This document shows, in pieces, positions 35,562 through 43,796 of a stretch of DNA of 64,000 bases. Each line of letters opens with the position of its first letter. The stretch's first letter is position 1. Origin of the DNA: Sulfurimonas aquatica. GTDB lineage: Bacteria; Campylobacterota; Campylobacteria; Campylobacterales; Sulfurimonadaceae. The position numbers were made by a program, and so were the translations under genes. The DNA lies in assembly GCF_017357825.1 (NCBI RefSeq), contig NZ_CP046072.1:2542001-2606000 (forward strand), in the 5' to 3' direction. The notes below the pieces were generated by a model. That model ran no database searches. It was not told the origin of the DNA and worked only from the letters and a program-made list of their open reading frames with translations.

Positions 35562-37214
35562 CGCTAACTCTTTTTTAATCTCATCTGCCACTCTAAATGA
35601 GTTGGCGTATATGGTCCATGTGTATGGTACGCTCCCCCCTGTTGGCATAAATGAAGCGTCACTTACATAGAGGTTTTCTAAGTCGTGTGCCTTACAGTTT
35701 CTATCTAGAACGGATGTTTTAGCATCATCACCAAACCTACATCCACCTGCTACAAGGTTCGGTGGAGGAGATGCTGAGATGGAGTAGTCTATCTCCTCGG
35801 CCCCCATCTCTTCTAGAACCTTAACGGCTTTTTTAGCCAAATGCTCCCCTACCGCTAAGTCATGAGGATGTCCATAGAGGTTTATAACGCCAACTGGCAC
35901 GCCATACTTATCAACTTCTTTTTCATCTACACCTACAAAACAGTTGTCAGTTGGCAACCAATCATTAAAAACTTCAAAGGTTAGCACTCTAGAGGTGGTA
36001 AGACGACTATGGAGCTTGTCTGCAAGTTTTTCTCCCCACATGATATTTCCCTCATCGTCATACAGCTCTCTGCTTGCTCGTGAGATGATGTTTTGATGCT
36101 CAAAGAGAAAGTCTATAGTCCCACCCTTATATATTCGACATCCATCATTATAATCATACCAATCTTGAAGCGACCGGTTAAAAAAGAGTCCCGGTTGCAT
36201 TAGCTCAGACTGCTGCTCTTTTGTTAAGTTCTCAAAATTAAACCTACCACTTCCACTTCCTCCTGCTGAGAAAATAAGGTTTTTACCAACTTCACCACTC
36301 GAATTTGCTAAACCATTAGGAAAAAATTGATTTTTTGAATTTAGTAGTAAACGCGAGCTCTCTATCGCTTGAGCACTAAGAATAAATATCTTTGCTTTAA
36401 CAGCATGAGAAAACCCATGCTGAGTATAATAGTATGCCTTAGTCACTCTCTCTTGTGTACTTTTTAACTTATAAACAAAAGCATCTGTTATAATCTTCAC
36501 ATCACACTTTTGAAGAAGTGCCGCTCTTGCACTCCCTTTTGCCCCGCTCGCACACCCATAACTTCCACAAAAGTTTGAGTAGTAGCATCCATGGCGTTTA
36601 AGAGAGTCACCTGATAGTACTGCACGAGGAGTGGGAATGCTCTCAAAGCCCAATACGTCACAAGCCTTATCAAACCATTTTGTAGCACCATTGGTAGCGA
36701 GTTCTTTTTGTGGAAAATCCTCAGTTGAACGCGGCTCTTGATGTTTGTGTTTTACAACTCTGCCACTTACCCCTATGACCTCTTCTACTTTAGTATAGTA
36801 AGGTTCTAGATCCTCATAACTGATAGCCCAATCAACAATGTTTGCCCCTTGTATCTTCCCATAAGAGGAGAGGAGTTTAAAGTCTCTAGGTTTCATTCTA
36901 TGAAAGTAGCCACTCATAAGGTTTGATGAGCCTCCAACCATAGAGCCATTCCAAAAACTCCATCCAGCTTTAGCCCCATCATACCTTGTAAAGTCACTGG
37001 AATTACTATATTCGTTGATAATGTGCTTTTGCTCATTTAATGGTGGAGTAAACATATCTCTACGAGAGACTGCCAACTCATCTTTAGAAAAATCCTCTTC
37101 AGTGTAATTTTCCCCTTTTTCTAGTACTACAACTTTATATCCTGCGTTTGAAAGTTCATATGCTATAGGAGAGCCTCCCGCACCACTTCCAATGATACAG
37201 ACATCATACTTCAT
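35550..37214 (-). CDS. GMC family oxidoreductase
   Basis: A 554-residue flavoprotein: FAD-binding GSGAGGSPIAYELSNAGYKVVVLEKG-type N-terminus (here GSGAGGSPIAYELSNAG), the substrate/FAD segment GGSSNLMSGYFHR, and the C-terminal block CRFGDDAKTSVLD...LYVSDASFMPTGG. It resembles large subunits of gluconate/sorbitol-type dehydrogenases, which pass electrons to a cytochrome subunit. Its start overlaps the upstream subunit-3-like gene by ATGA. The operon begins at the 37952 box, so the enzyme is under the same control as the efflux system. Confidence 0.85.
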   Translation of the reverse strand: MKYDVCIIGSGAGGSPIAYELSNAGYKVVVLEKGENYTEEDFSKDELAVSRRDMFTPPLNEQKHIINEYSNSSDFTRYDGAKAGWSFWNGSMVGGSSNLMSGYFHRMKPRDFKLLSSYGKIQGANIVDWAISYEDLEPYYTKVEEVIGVSGRVVKHKHQEPRSTEDFPQKELATNGATKWFDKACDVLGFESIPTPRAVLSGDSLKRHGCYYSNFCGSYGCASGAKGSARAALLQKCDVKIITDAFVYKLKSTQERVTKAYYYTQHGFSHAVKAKIFILSAQAIESSRLLLNSKNQFFPNGLANSSGEVGKNLIFSAGGSGSGRFNFENLTKEQQSELMQPGLFFNRSLQDWYDYNDGCRIYKGGTIDFLFEHQNIISRASRELYDDEGNIMWGEKLADKLHSRLTTSRVLTFEVFNDWLPTDNCFVGVDEKEVDKYGVPVGVINLYGHPHDLAVGEHLAKKAVKVLEEMGAEEIDYSISASPPPNLVAGGCRFGDDAKTSVLDRNCKAHDLENLYVSDASFMPTGGSVPYTWTIYANSFRVADEIKKELAKLS

Positions 37215-37705
37215 AGGTAGACCTTTTTTGGACTAGGTTTTCCACCCTCATAAGCCAACCATTTCCAAGCAGCTTCATTTTTGTCTCCTCTATAGATGGG
37301 GTCACCCAGTGTCGCTTCAAGAATGTATTGCATCATATACCTTATCCAACTCTCACCCCAGTCTGTTTTTGCAATAGATTGAAGTACTTTTTGGCGATTT
37401 AAATCGGAGAGTTTTATGTATGTTGTTTTAAAAAGTAGAAGTGCTTCTTCATTGAGCCATTTAACGCCATTTTTTAAAAAATCTTTATCTTCTTGAGTAA
37501 TTCGTGAGTGGTTAAAGACTATCTTCATATAGTCTGCTGTATCGATATTTAATTCTTTTGCTTTTGGAAAAAGATCCTTATGAACTACCCTGATAGTATC
37601 ATGAAGAGTAACTATGCCAAACACATCACACCCGTTCATAATAACAACGCCACTAGAGAAAAAACCCAACTTCATAAAAGTTCTTCGAGAGTTCATCCAA
37701 TACAT
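37211..37705 (-). CDS. Gluconate 2-dehydrogenase subunit 3-like, Tat-exported
   Basis: A 164-residue protein with a twin-arginine signal (SRRTFMKLGF) followed by a hydrophobic stretch and a cysteine (MNGCDVF). The rest resembles the small (subunit 3) family that accompanies GMC-type dehydrogenases. ATG 37696 is an alternative start that places the Tat motif at the very N-terminus. It overlaps the GMC gene by four bases, so the two form a periplasmic complex, probably exported together. Confidence 0.78.
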   Translation of the reverse strand: MYWMNSRRTFMKLGFFSSGVVIMNGCDVFGIVTLHDTIRVVHKDLFPKAKELNIDTADYMKIVFNHSRITQEDKDFLKNGVKWLNEEALLLFKTTYIKLSDLNRQKVLQSIAKTDWGESWIRYMMQYILEATLGDPIYRGDKNEAAWKWLAYEGGKPSPKKVYL

Positions 37706-37712
37706 ATCTAGT

Positions 37713-37907
37713 CTATAGATCTTCTAGGAGTGAGTGAAAAAATGACTTCTTTTTCTTTGGTTTGTATGCAGACGTTCGCTCATCAACAAAATCAGGGTCA
37801 CCCTTCTCAAATTGTTCTTTAGAAACTTTTTGTATATGCTTAGGCGGTTTTACTTCTTTGACAAAACCATTACTTTTTGAGCCCATGGCTCCATGAGGGA
37901 TACACAT
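37713..37907 (-). CDS. Small hydrophilic protein, first gene of GMC operon
   Basis: A 64-residue protein with AGGATCC-type purine-rich sequence before the ATG and no signal peptide. It is proline- and lysine-rich in the middle (VKEVKPPKHIQKVSKEQFE) and ends YKPKKKKSFFHSLLEDL. It starts 30 bases downstream of the box promoter's -10 hexamer and lies seven bases from the Tat-protein gene. No function is recognised. Confidence 0.6.
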   Translation of the reverse strand: MCIPHGAMGSKSNGFVKEVKPPKHIQKVSKEQFEKGDPDFVDERTSAYKPKKKKSFFHSLLEDL

Positions 37908-37936
37908 AGGATCCTCCTTTGACTCTATTTAACATT

Positions 37937-37968
37937 ATTATATCTCAAATCTGTGTATAAACTGTGCA
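37937..37968 (-). promoter_or_regulatory. TRCACA-box promoter of GMC operon
   Basis: On the minus strand: TGCACA (37968-37963) - N5 - TACACA (37957-37952) - 9 bp - TATAAT (37942-37937), 30 bp upstream of ATG 37907. A consensus -10 is present. Confidence 0.78.
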
Positions 37969-37974
37969 TAAATT

Positions 37975-38967
37975 TTAATACAAGTATGAAAATATAACCG
38001 ATCCATATTTATGGTTTCCCTTCTCTTTTTTAAACTTTTTAGAGTTTATAGTGTATATAAAATCAAGTTCGTACTTTTCATACCTTGCACTAAAACCAAA
38101 TGAAGCATTTGCCACAAAAGGCTCTTTTTCGACTGAATGACTATCAGTAAGCAGATTTCCATCAAGTAGCATACTTTTTACAACTGCCTCTCCTGCTAAT
38201 GTGAGGTTAAGAGTGTAACTAATATCTTTTTCATCTAAGCACAAGCAATCTTTTTTGATTGGAATACCATTTTCTCCACCAATATCTATAGAAGAAGAAC
38301 CAAAGTCCTCTGCTGGATTTAGCCCTATACGCATGAGTATTCCTGTTCTTGCATATGTTTTCACATTTCCTATGCCTACTTCACCAAAGGGAATATAACT
38401 CTGTTCAAACCACCCTATTGGCTCAGGGGTATAACGCCACTTATGCTGGTATATAAGGTTAAGTCCAAGCTCATCTTCAAGCTGGTTGTCCCATCCTTTT
38501 GGAGAGTCTATACTGATGAGTGAGTGTAAAGCTTTTTGAAACTGTTCAGCTCCAGAAGCTCTGCCTCCTACAACTCCTACCTGCATCACTAAAGAGTCTA
38601 ACTCTGCAGGACAGCTATAGTGCATTCCAAGCTCAAGATATGTCCAACCCGAGTAGGGTCTCTCATCTAACACAACTTCTGTAGATTCTGTATCTTTGGG
38701 TGTATAGATTTGCTGTGCAACTGCAACTGAGAAGAAAGTTGAGTCTTCATCTGATTTTAAAAATGGAATCTCTATAAAATCAGGCTCATCTGATGGTAGA
38801 TAGTAAACATTTGAGAGTTTATAACCGCCTGTATACTCATTATCAGTCTCGGCAAAAGTATCATTTTCAAAATAGAGGTTGAATCTCTTTAGAGTCCATG
38901 TAGAGCTATCAGCAAAAAGAGATAAATTCATAATCAATAATAAGAGAATACTATTTCTTAATTTCAT
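37975..38967 (-). CDS. LpxR-like (DUF2219) outer-membrane lipid A deacylase
   Basis: About 330 residues with a signal peptide (NSILLLLIMNLSLFA) from ATG 38967; an in-frame TTG two codons earlier is less likely. The family start is clear: FNLYFENDTFAETDNEYTGGY, then SVAVAQQIYTPKD and RPYSGWTYLELG, with the C-terminal aromatic residue usual for outer-membrane barrels. LpxR removes acyl chains from lipid A in a Ca2+-dependent way. It lies 31 bases after the DoxX gene on the same strand, so it probably shares the box promoter. Confidence 0.85.
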   Translation of the reverse strand: MKLRNSILLLLIMNLSLFADSSTWTLKRFNLYFENDTFAETDNEYTGGYKLSNVYYLPSDEPDFIEIPFLKSDEDSTFFSVAVAQQIYTPKDTESTEVVLDERPYSGWTYLELGMHYSCPAELDSLVMQVGVVGGRASGAEQFQKALHSLISIDSPKGWDNQLEDELGLNLIYQHKWRYTPEPIGWFEQSYIPFGEVGIGNVKTYARTGILMRIGLNPAEDFGSSSIDIGGENGIPIKKDCLCLDEKDISYTLNLTLAGEAVVKSMLLDGNLLTDSHSVEKEPFVANASFGFSARYEKYELDFIYTINSKKFKKEKGNHKYGSVIFSYLY

Positions 38968-38998
38968 GCTCAATTATAACTCATTTAAGTTTTAAAAA

Positions 38999-39442
38999 CT
39001 AATCTTCTTTGTCTTTAAATAAAAACCTATCGAGTGAAAAACTACCTGCTCCATGAGATAAAAAGAGAAACAGAAATAACATATAATAAAGTGGTATTTC
39101 ATAACCATTATCTCCCGCTGAGAAGCCATGAGGGAGGTGGACTGTTACTATTGCCACTATCATCACAACTATAAGTGGTAAGGATATAGCTCTTGTAAAT
39201 AATCCTAAAGTTAGTAAAAGCACACCTAATGCTTCTGTACTAGCTGCCATATAAGCGTTTAACGTTGGAAATGGAATGCCCATAGAGCCAAACCAAGTAG
39301 CAACTGACTCTATACCACTCCACTTCATTTTAGCAGGTTCATAAAATCCATAAGCAACAACTAGCCTTGCTAATAACAGGCTAAATGATTTAGCGTAACT
39401 TGTCACTCTCGTAAACTCTAGATAAAAATCTTTGCACTTCAT
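38999..39442 (-). CDS. DoxX family membrane protein
   Basis: A 147-residue protein with four membrane spans and the DoxX pattern: LLARLVVAYGFYEPAKMKW, TWFGSMGIPFPTLNAYMAA and TEALGVLLLTLGLFTR. DoxX-like proteins act with thiol/redox and metal-stress proteins in other bacteria; in bufferin-type metallophore loci a DoxX gene is a regular member, and a Cys-Gly-rich repeat gene occurs about 1 kb away here. It is controlled by the box promoter at 39472-39503. Confidence 0.85.
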   Translation of the reverse strand: MKCKDFYLEFTRVTSYAKSFSLLLARLVVAYGFYEPAKMKWSGIESVATWFGSMGIPFPTLNAYMAASTEALGVLLLTLGLFTRAISLPLIVVMIVAIVTVHLPHGFSAGDNGYEIPLYYMLFLFLFLSHGAGSFSLDRFLFKDKED

Positions 39443-39471
39443 AATGCACTCCTTAAAATAGCTTTAACACA

Positions 39472-39503
39472 ATCTTACTCTTTGGCTGTGCAAAGTTTGT
39501 GTA
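39472..39503 (-). promoter_or_regulatory. TRCACA-box promoter of doxX-lpxR operon
   Basis: On the minus strand: TACACA (39503-39498) - N5 - TGCACA (39492-39487) - 9 bp - TAAGAT (39477-39472), 30 bp before ATG 39442. Confidence 0.75.
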
Positions 39504-39539
39504 CAAAACTAAACGGATATAATATCTTTAATTCTGCCT

Positions 39540-39572
39540 TACACAGTTGATGCACAATCTTTTTGCTATACT
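39540..39572 (+). promoter_or_regulatory. TRCACA-box promoter of MBL-fold gene
   Basis: TACACA (39540-39545) - N5 - TGCACA (39551-39556) - 10 bp - TATACT (39567-39572). It is divergent from the doxX box 36 bp away, so two bound dimers could serve both directions. Confidence 0.75.
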
Positions 39573-39620
39573 ACATCATATAATAATCACACCCTTTAGA
39601 ATACTTATTTGGAGAACATC

Positions 39621-40490
39621 GTGAAACAATTCTTTTTAATGACACTGACACTTTATTGTAACTTACTCTTTGCAAGCAAGGTAGAGCTAGAAATTCTAGG
39701 TGCGGGTGGACCAGAAATAGATGGAATGGCTAGCTCTTCATATATACTATGGGTAGATAATGAAGCAAGACTTATTGTAGATATGGGAAGTGGTTCACTA
39801 CTAAACTTTGAAAAATCAGGTGCAAAGATAGAAACACTTGAAGCCGTTGTACTAACTCACTTACATATAGATCATTGTGTTGACTTACCTGCATTTGTCA
39901 AGGCTGGCTATTTTACTTCAAGACGAAAGTCTTTAGATATATTGGGGCCAGATGGTGGAGTAATGTTTCCATCAACTACTGCCTATGTAGAGACACTTTT
40001 TGGTAAGAATGGTGCATATAGATACATGCATGATGTTCTAACTCCACAAAGTGAATCATTTGAGATAAAACCTTATGACATCAAAAAAAGGACCTCAAGA
40101 GAGTATCCAAGTTTTAAACTCTCATTTATAAAAGTGCCCCATGGCCCAGTCCCATCATTAGCATTAAAGATAGATATTCAAGGAAAAATTATCATCATAA
40201 GTGGTGATACAAATAATGAAAGTGGTATGCTAGAGGAGTTTGCTAAAAATGCAGATCTTTTTGTAGCAGATCATGCCGTACCTGAAACAGCTGAGGGACA
40301 TGCAACAAAACTTCATATGTCTCCATCCATCATTGCCAAGATTGCTAAAACCGCTAACGTTAAAAAGGTTGTTTTAACGCATAGAATGAATAGAACGCTA
40401 AGAGTTGAACAGAGAAGTATGATGATAATAAATAAAATATATTCTAAAGAGATTCTGTTTGGAGAAGATAGAATGAAGTTGAAGATTTAA
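39621..40490 (+). CDS. Secreted MBL-fold hydrolase (class II cyclic-nucleotide phosphodiesterase-like)
   Basis: About 289 residues from GTG 39621, chosen because GGAG lies six bases upstream; a TTG at 39609 is in frame but unlikely. After a signal peptide (QFFLMTLTLYCNLLFA) the metallo-beta-lactamase motifs appear: THLHIDHC (motif 2, zinc ligands), then KVPHGPVPSLAL, ISGDTN and ADHAVPE, VVLTHRM. The layout fits the class II cAMP phosphodiesterase/arylsulfatase-like MBL group. The substrate is unknown. It belongs to the box-controlled cluster. Confidence 0.8.
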   Translation: MKQFFLMTLTLYCNLLFASKVELEILGAGGPEIDGMASSSYILWVDNEARLIVDMGSGSLLNFEKSGAKIETLEAVVLTHLHIDHCVDLPAFVKAGYFTSRRKSLDILGPDGGVMFPSTTAYVETLFGKNGAYRYMHDVLTPQSESFEIKPYDIKKRTSREYPSFKLSFIKVPHGPVPSLALKIDIQGKIIIISGDTNNESGMLEEFAKNADLFVADHAVPETAEGHATKLHMSPSIIAKIAKTANVKKVVLTHRMNRTLRVEQRSMMIINKIYSKEILFGEDRMKLKI

Positions 40491-40500
40491 AAAGAGTAGA

Positions 40501-40520
40501 GCGGGAAGATTAACTTCCGC
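40501..40520. terminator. Short hairpin between convergent genes
   Basis: gcgggaag-attaa-cttccgc forms an imperfect stem (one unpaired G) that covers the stop of the minus-strand Cys-rich gene (40510). It is a weak terminator candidate for the convergent pair. Confidence 0.4.
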
Positions 40521-40878
40521 ACTTTCCTTTACCGCATTTACTAGCTGGAGCTTTTTTCGCACCACCACATTTACTTTTTATTGCCTTTTTATTACAAGAA
40601 GTACATTTTGGATTCACTTTAGTATCTGTACAGATACAATTCTTGTTTTTCATGGCTTTTCCACATTTACCACTATCGCCACATTTCATTGACTTTGCTT
40701 TTTTAGCTTTACCACATTTTCCGCTGTCGCCACACTTCATAGCTTTAGCATTTTTGCCATTGCCACACTTTGCAACACCACACTTTGCTTCTTGTGCATT
40801 AAGTGATACAGCCCCTAAACCCATAAATAGTGCTGCACCGAGTAGCATAGCAACCATGTTTAACTTTTTCATTTTCAT
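40510..40878 (-). CDS. Exported Lys-Cys-Gly repeat protein (HvfA/bufferin-like)
   Basis: A 122-residue protein; ATG 40872 may be the true start. A signal peptide (MLLGAALFMGLGAVSLNAQ) is followed by a mature part made of KCG units, including the ten-residue unit KCGDSGKCGK twice and KCGKGKCGS at the end, with 16 cysteines in all. HvfA/bufferin-type copper-binding RiPPs have similar EGKCG repeats modified by MbnB-like (DUF692) enzymes. No DUF692 or DUF2063 gene is in the window, so it may be unmodified or served in trans. Metal binding is likely; the box promoter and neighbouring Cus system point to copper. Confidence 0.7.
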   Translation of the reverse strand: MKMKKLNMVAMLLGAALFMGLGAVSLNAQEAKCGVAKCGNGKNAKAMKCGDSGKCGKAKKAKSMKCGDSGKCGKAMKNKNCICTDTKVNPKCTSCNKKAIKSKCGGAKKAPASKCGKGKCGS

Positions 40879-40902
40879 TTCCTTGAATGTGAGATTTTAA
40901 GT

Positions 40903-40934
40903 ATTATACTTATGAAGTGTGTAATGTTTGTGCA
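40903..40934 (-). promoter_or_regulatory. TRCACA-box promoter of Cys-rich gene
   Basis: On the minus strand: TGCACA (40934-40929) - N5 - TACACA (40923-40918) - 9 bp - TATAAT (40908-40903), 25-31 bp before the start of the Lys-Cys-Gly gene. The transporter gene on the other strand starts 56 bp beyond. Confidence 0.78.
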
Positions 40935-40989
40935 TACTCACTTAAGAGCTAAATATGCTACACTTCGACAATACAAAAAGGAGCTTACC

Positions 40990-42201
40990 TTGATAGCAAA
41001 AGTAAAAAAATATGCAACAACAAACACTCTTGTAATAGTTGGTATACTTCTGGGTGCTCTCTTTGGTAGCATTTTACCAGAACTTGCACTCAAACAAAAA
41101 GTTTTAGGTACTGCATTTGTTTACTTTTTAAAGATGCTAGTAGTTCCTCTTGTTTTTTCAAGTATCTATGTTGCTATCTTAGGTCTTGGCTCAGTCGAAC
41201 ACCTCAAACGCATGGGATTAAAGACTATAGGGCTCTATCTTCTCACTACCACATTAGCAGTTTTAACTGCAATAATTGCTATGAATATATTTCATATTGG
41301 TGAGCATGTAAGTAGTGCAGGTTTAGAATTTTCACAAGCATCAACTCTTGCTCCTTTTTCTTTTGAGAGTATGATTTTAAGTTTTATCCCCACCAACATC
41401 TTTCATGCGTTAAGTAGTGGTTCTATGATGCAGATCATAGTTTTTGCTATTTTATTTGGTGTGGCGTCTTTGTATCTTTCAAAAAGTCAACAGGAGCCAA
41501 TGATAAATCTCTTTACTTCAGTGAGTGAAGCGATGCTTAAAATGGCTGAGTGGGTTATTTTACTGACCCCTATAGGTGTTTTCTCGCTTATCTCTTATGT
41601 CATAGCTGAACAAGGGATAGAAGTTATCTTTGGTCTATACAAGTACATCTTAGTCGTAGTTGGCGTTATACTTTTTCATGCACTTTTTACTCTGCCTGCT
41701 GTGCTAAGATTATTTACAAAGATAAATCCATACAGATATCTCTCTGATGTTAGAGAAGCACCTATCATGGCCTTTTCAACTGCCTCTTCTGCTGCTACTC
41801 TTCCTGTATCTATGAGAGTAGTCGAAGAGATGGGAGGAGTCGATAAGAAAAATGCCTCTTTCGTTCTTCCTTTGGGTGCGACAGTCTCTATGGATGGGAC
41901 AGCTGCATATCTGAGTGTCGCTGTTTTATACATAGCAAATCTAGCGGGAGTTCCTCTTAGCTTTGGCGATCAGGTTTTACTTGGCGTTACAGTAGTAGCT
42001 CTTAGTGTAGGTGTAGCAGCACTCCCTAGTGCTTCACTTGTTATGATGGTAGTTATCTTAAATCAAATCGGTCTACCTGTAGAATATATGGCTCTCATCG
42101 TTGCCGTTGATAGAATCTTAGACATGTGTAGAACTTCACTAAATGTGACGTCTGATCTTATAGTTACTAAAATAATTGACGAATATGAAAAACGAAGATA
42201 G
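40990..42201 (+). CDS. Dicarboxylate/glutamate:cation symporter (DAACS family)
   Basis: A 403-residue transporter starting at TTG 40990 with AAAAGGAG upstream; a longer reading from 40912 would overlap the box promoter and is rejected. Features are the Gltp/SLC1 motifs: SSAATLPVSMRVVEEMGG (hairpin 1), ATVSMDGTAAY in helix 7 and AALPSASLVMM (hairpin 2), then DMCRTSLNVTSD in helix 8. It imports C4-dicarboxylates or acidic amino acids with Na+ or H+. It overlaps the DMT gene by 17 bases. Confidence 0.88.
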   Translation: MIAKVKKYATTNTLVIVGILLGALFGSILPELALKQKVLGTAFVYFLKMLVVPLVFSSIYVAILGLGSVEHLKRMGLKTIGLYLLTTTLAVLTAIIAMNIFHIGEHVSSAGLEFSQASTLAPFSFESMILSFIPTNIFHALSSGSMMQIIVFAILFGVASLYLSKSQQEPMINLFTSVSEAMLKMAEWVILLTPIGVFSLISYVIAEQGIEVIFGLYKYILVVVGVILFHALFTLPAVLRLFTKINPYRYLSDVREAPIMAFSTASSAATLPVSMRVVEEMGGVDKKNASFVLPLGATVSMDGTAAYLSVAVLYIANLAGVPLSFGDQVLLGVTVVALSVGVAALPSASLVMMVVILNQIGLPVEYMALIVAVDRILDMCRTSLNVTSDLIVTKIIDEYEKRR

Positions 42202-43060
42202 ACTCTACCAATACCTCTTAGCTCTGGCTATGCTCTTTTGGGGTGGAGGTTGGACCGCACTGAAAATTTTAACCTATGAGCTACCTATGGACGTTATCAT
42301 CTTTTGGCGTTTCTTTTTGATGACTCTCTCGTTCATACCTATTTTATACTTTTTTAAAATGCCAATAAAGTTAAACCTACACTCTATAAAGTATATAGCA
42401 AGTAGTTCAGTTTTAAATATCTCTTTTATGGTCTCTTCATTTTTAGGCATAAAGTATGGATTTGCGGGTGCCGGGAGTGTTATCATCACTTCACTTAGTC
42501 CCATTATGACCTTCTTGCTTGTTTTGGTTTTGTTTAGAAAAAGAGTTGAGACTCTGCAGCAGTTTGGATTGGCGTTAGGTGTTGTTGGAGGGTTTATCAT
42601 TTTACAGCTTAATGATTTAAGCCTCTTTTTTAATGGTTCAAACACATACTTTTTACTTTGTGCCATAATCTGGGCTGGTGTTACTGTGCTATCTCAACAC
42701 TCTCAAAAACATATACATCCAGTTCACTATAGTTTTTTTATATCTCTCATCGCAACTTTTGCTTCATTTATATATGCGTTTAATTCTAATCTTTTAGCCG
42801 TTTTTGAGCAAGGTCTTATCTTTTGGATAGCACTTATATATCTCGCTGTCTTTGGTCAAACCGTTGCAACTACCATATTTTACATGGCTTCTGGGAAGTT
42901 AGGGAGTGAGAAAACAAGCTCTTTTATGTTTTTAGTTCCGGTGTTTGCGCTTTTAAGTGCTTGGATAGTACTTGATGAACCCTTCCAATTACACATAATA
43001 ATTGGTGGATTCATAAGTATTCTAGCTGTTATGTTTATAAATAAGCGAAAAACTACTTAA
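42185..43060 (+). CDS. EamA/DMT-family transporter
   Basis: About 291 residues from ATG 42185 (TTG 42176 also in frame). Ten membrane spans in two repeats carry the EamA pattern: AMLFWGGGWTALKILTYE at the start and KLGSEKTSSFMFLVPVFALL in the second repeat. These drug/metabolite transporters export amino acids or other small molecules; the substrate is unknown. It overlaps the symporter gene and is probably co-transcribed. Confidence 0.85.
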   Translation: MKNEDRLYQYLLALAMLFWGGGWTALKILTYELPMDVIIFWRFFLMTLSFIPILYFFKMPIKLNLHSIKYIASSSVLNISFMVSSFLGIKYGFAGAGSVIITSLSPIMTFLLVLVLFRKRVETLQQFGLALGVVGGFIILQLNDLSLFFNGSNTYFLLCAIIWAGVTVLSQHSQKHIHPVHYSFFISLIATFASFIYAFNSNLLAVFEQGLIFWIALIYLAVFGQTVATTIFYMASGKLGSEKTSSFMFLVPVFALLSAWIVLDEPFQLHIIIGGFISILAVMFINKRKTT

Positions 43061-43106
43061 CTAGTTTATTTTGCTATAATCAAAGCAAATAGATAAGGTG
43101 GGAAAT

Positions 43107-43733
43107 ATGAAAAAAGTTATTTTGGGTATGTTTTTGGTTTTTAGTTTGAATCTTCATGCAGATTTGGGAAGTGATGCAATCAAAGAGTATAGATGGGGAA
43201 ATGAGACAAAAGCAGCCACTATGTTTGAAGAAGCATGTAACAGCGGTGATGATCAAGCTTGTTACAATCTTGGGGTACTCCATGCAAGTGTAAGAGGATA
43301 TCAACGCGACTTTAGAGTTGCCGCTCACTACTACAAAAAAGCATGTGACAACAACTATGGAGATGCTTGTGCTAACCTTGGCGTTTTGTATGACAACGGC
43401 GAAGATGTACAAAGAAACTATAAATATGCAAGAGTACTTTTCTCAAAAGCTTGTAAACTTGGAAATCAAACGGGATGCCATAATCTTGGAGTGATTTATG
43501 AAAAAGGAAAAGGTGTAGAGACTGACTATGCAAAGGCTAGAAAATACTATAATACTTCTTGCCAAAATAATGTAGGACAAGGATGCTATAACCTTGGCTA
43601 TCTTTACAAAAAAGGTAAAGGTGTTAGACAAGACCTTAGTATTGCCAAAGAGCTTTATGGAAAAGCATGTGATTTAGGAAACTCAAATGGGTGTCGAAAA
43701 TATAGAAGATTGAATGAGGATGGTGTTATTTAA
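43107..43733 (+). CDS. Secreted Sel1-repeat, cysteine-rich protein (Hcp-like)
   Basis: About 208 residues from ATG 43107, with a signal peptide (KVILGMFLVFSLNLHA). The mature part has about five Sel1-like repeats of 36 residues, each with paired cysteines (CNSGDDQACYNLGVLH, CDNNYGDACANLGVLYDNG, CKLGNQTGCHNLGVIYEKG), as in Helicobacter Hcp proteins. Each repeat is closed by a disulphide. TATAAT at 43075-43080 is the likely -10. The partner is unknown. Confidence 0.88.
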   Translation: MKKVILGMFLVFSLNLHADLGSDAIKEYRWGNETKAATMFEEACNSGDDQACYNLGVLHASVRGYQRDFRVAAHYYKKACDNNYGDACANLGVLYDNGEDVQRNYKYARVLFSKACKLGNQTGCHNLGVIYEKGKGVETDYAKARKYYNTSCQNNVGQGCYNLGYLYKKGKGVRQDLSIAKELYGKACDLGNSNGCRKYRRLNEDGVI

Positions 43734-43796
43734 CATCTCTTTAATATCATTTTATGTAATATTTATTATTTAAAATACATATACAAGGATATATAA

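Noticed and set aside
40912-40989. Upstream extension of the symporter gene
   Set aside because: It would start inside the TRCACA-box promoter region, has no ribosome site, and the TTG at 40990 has a good one.
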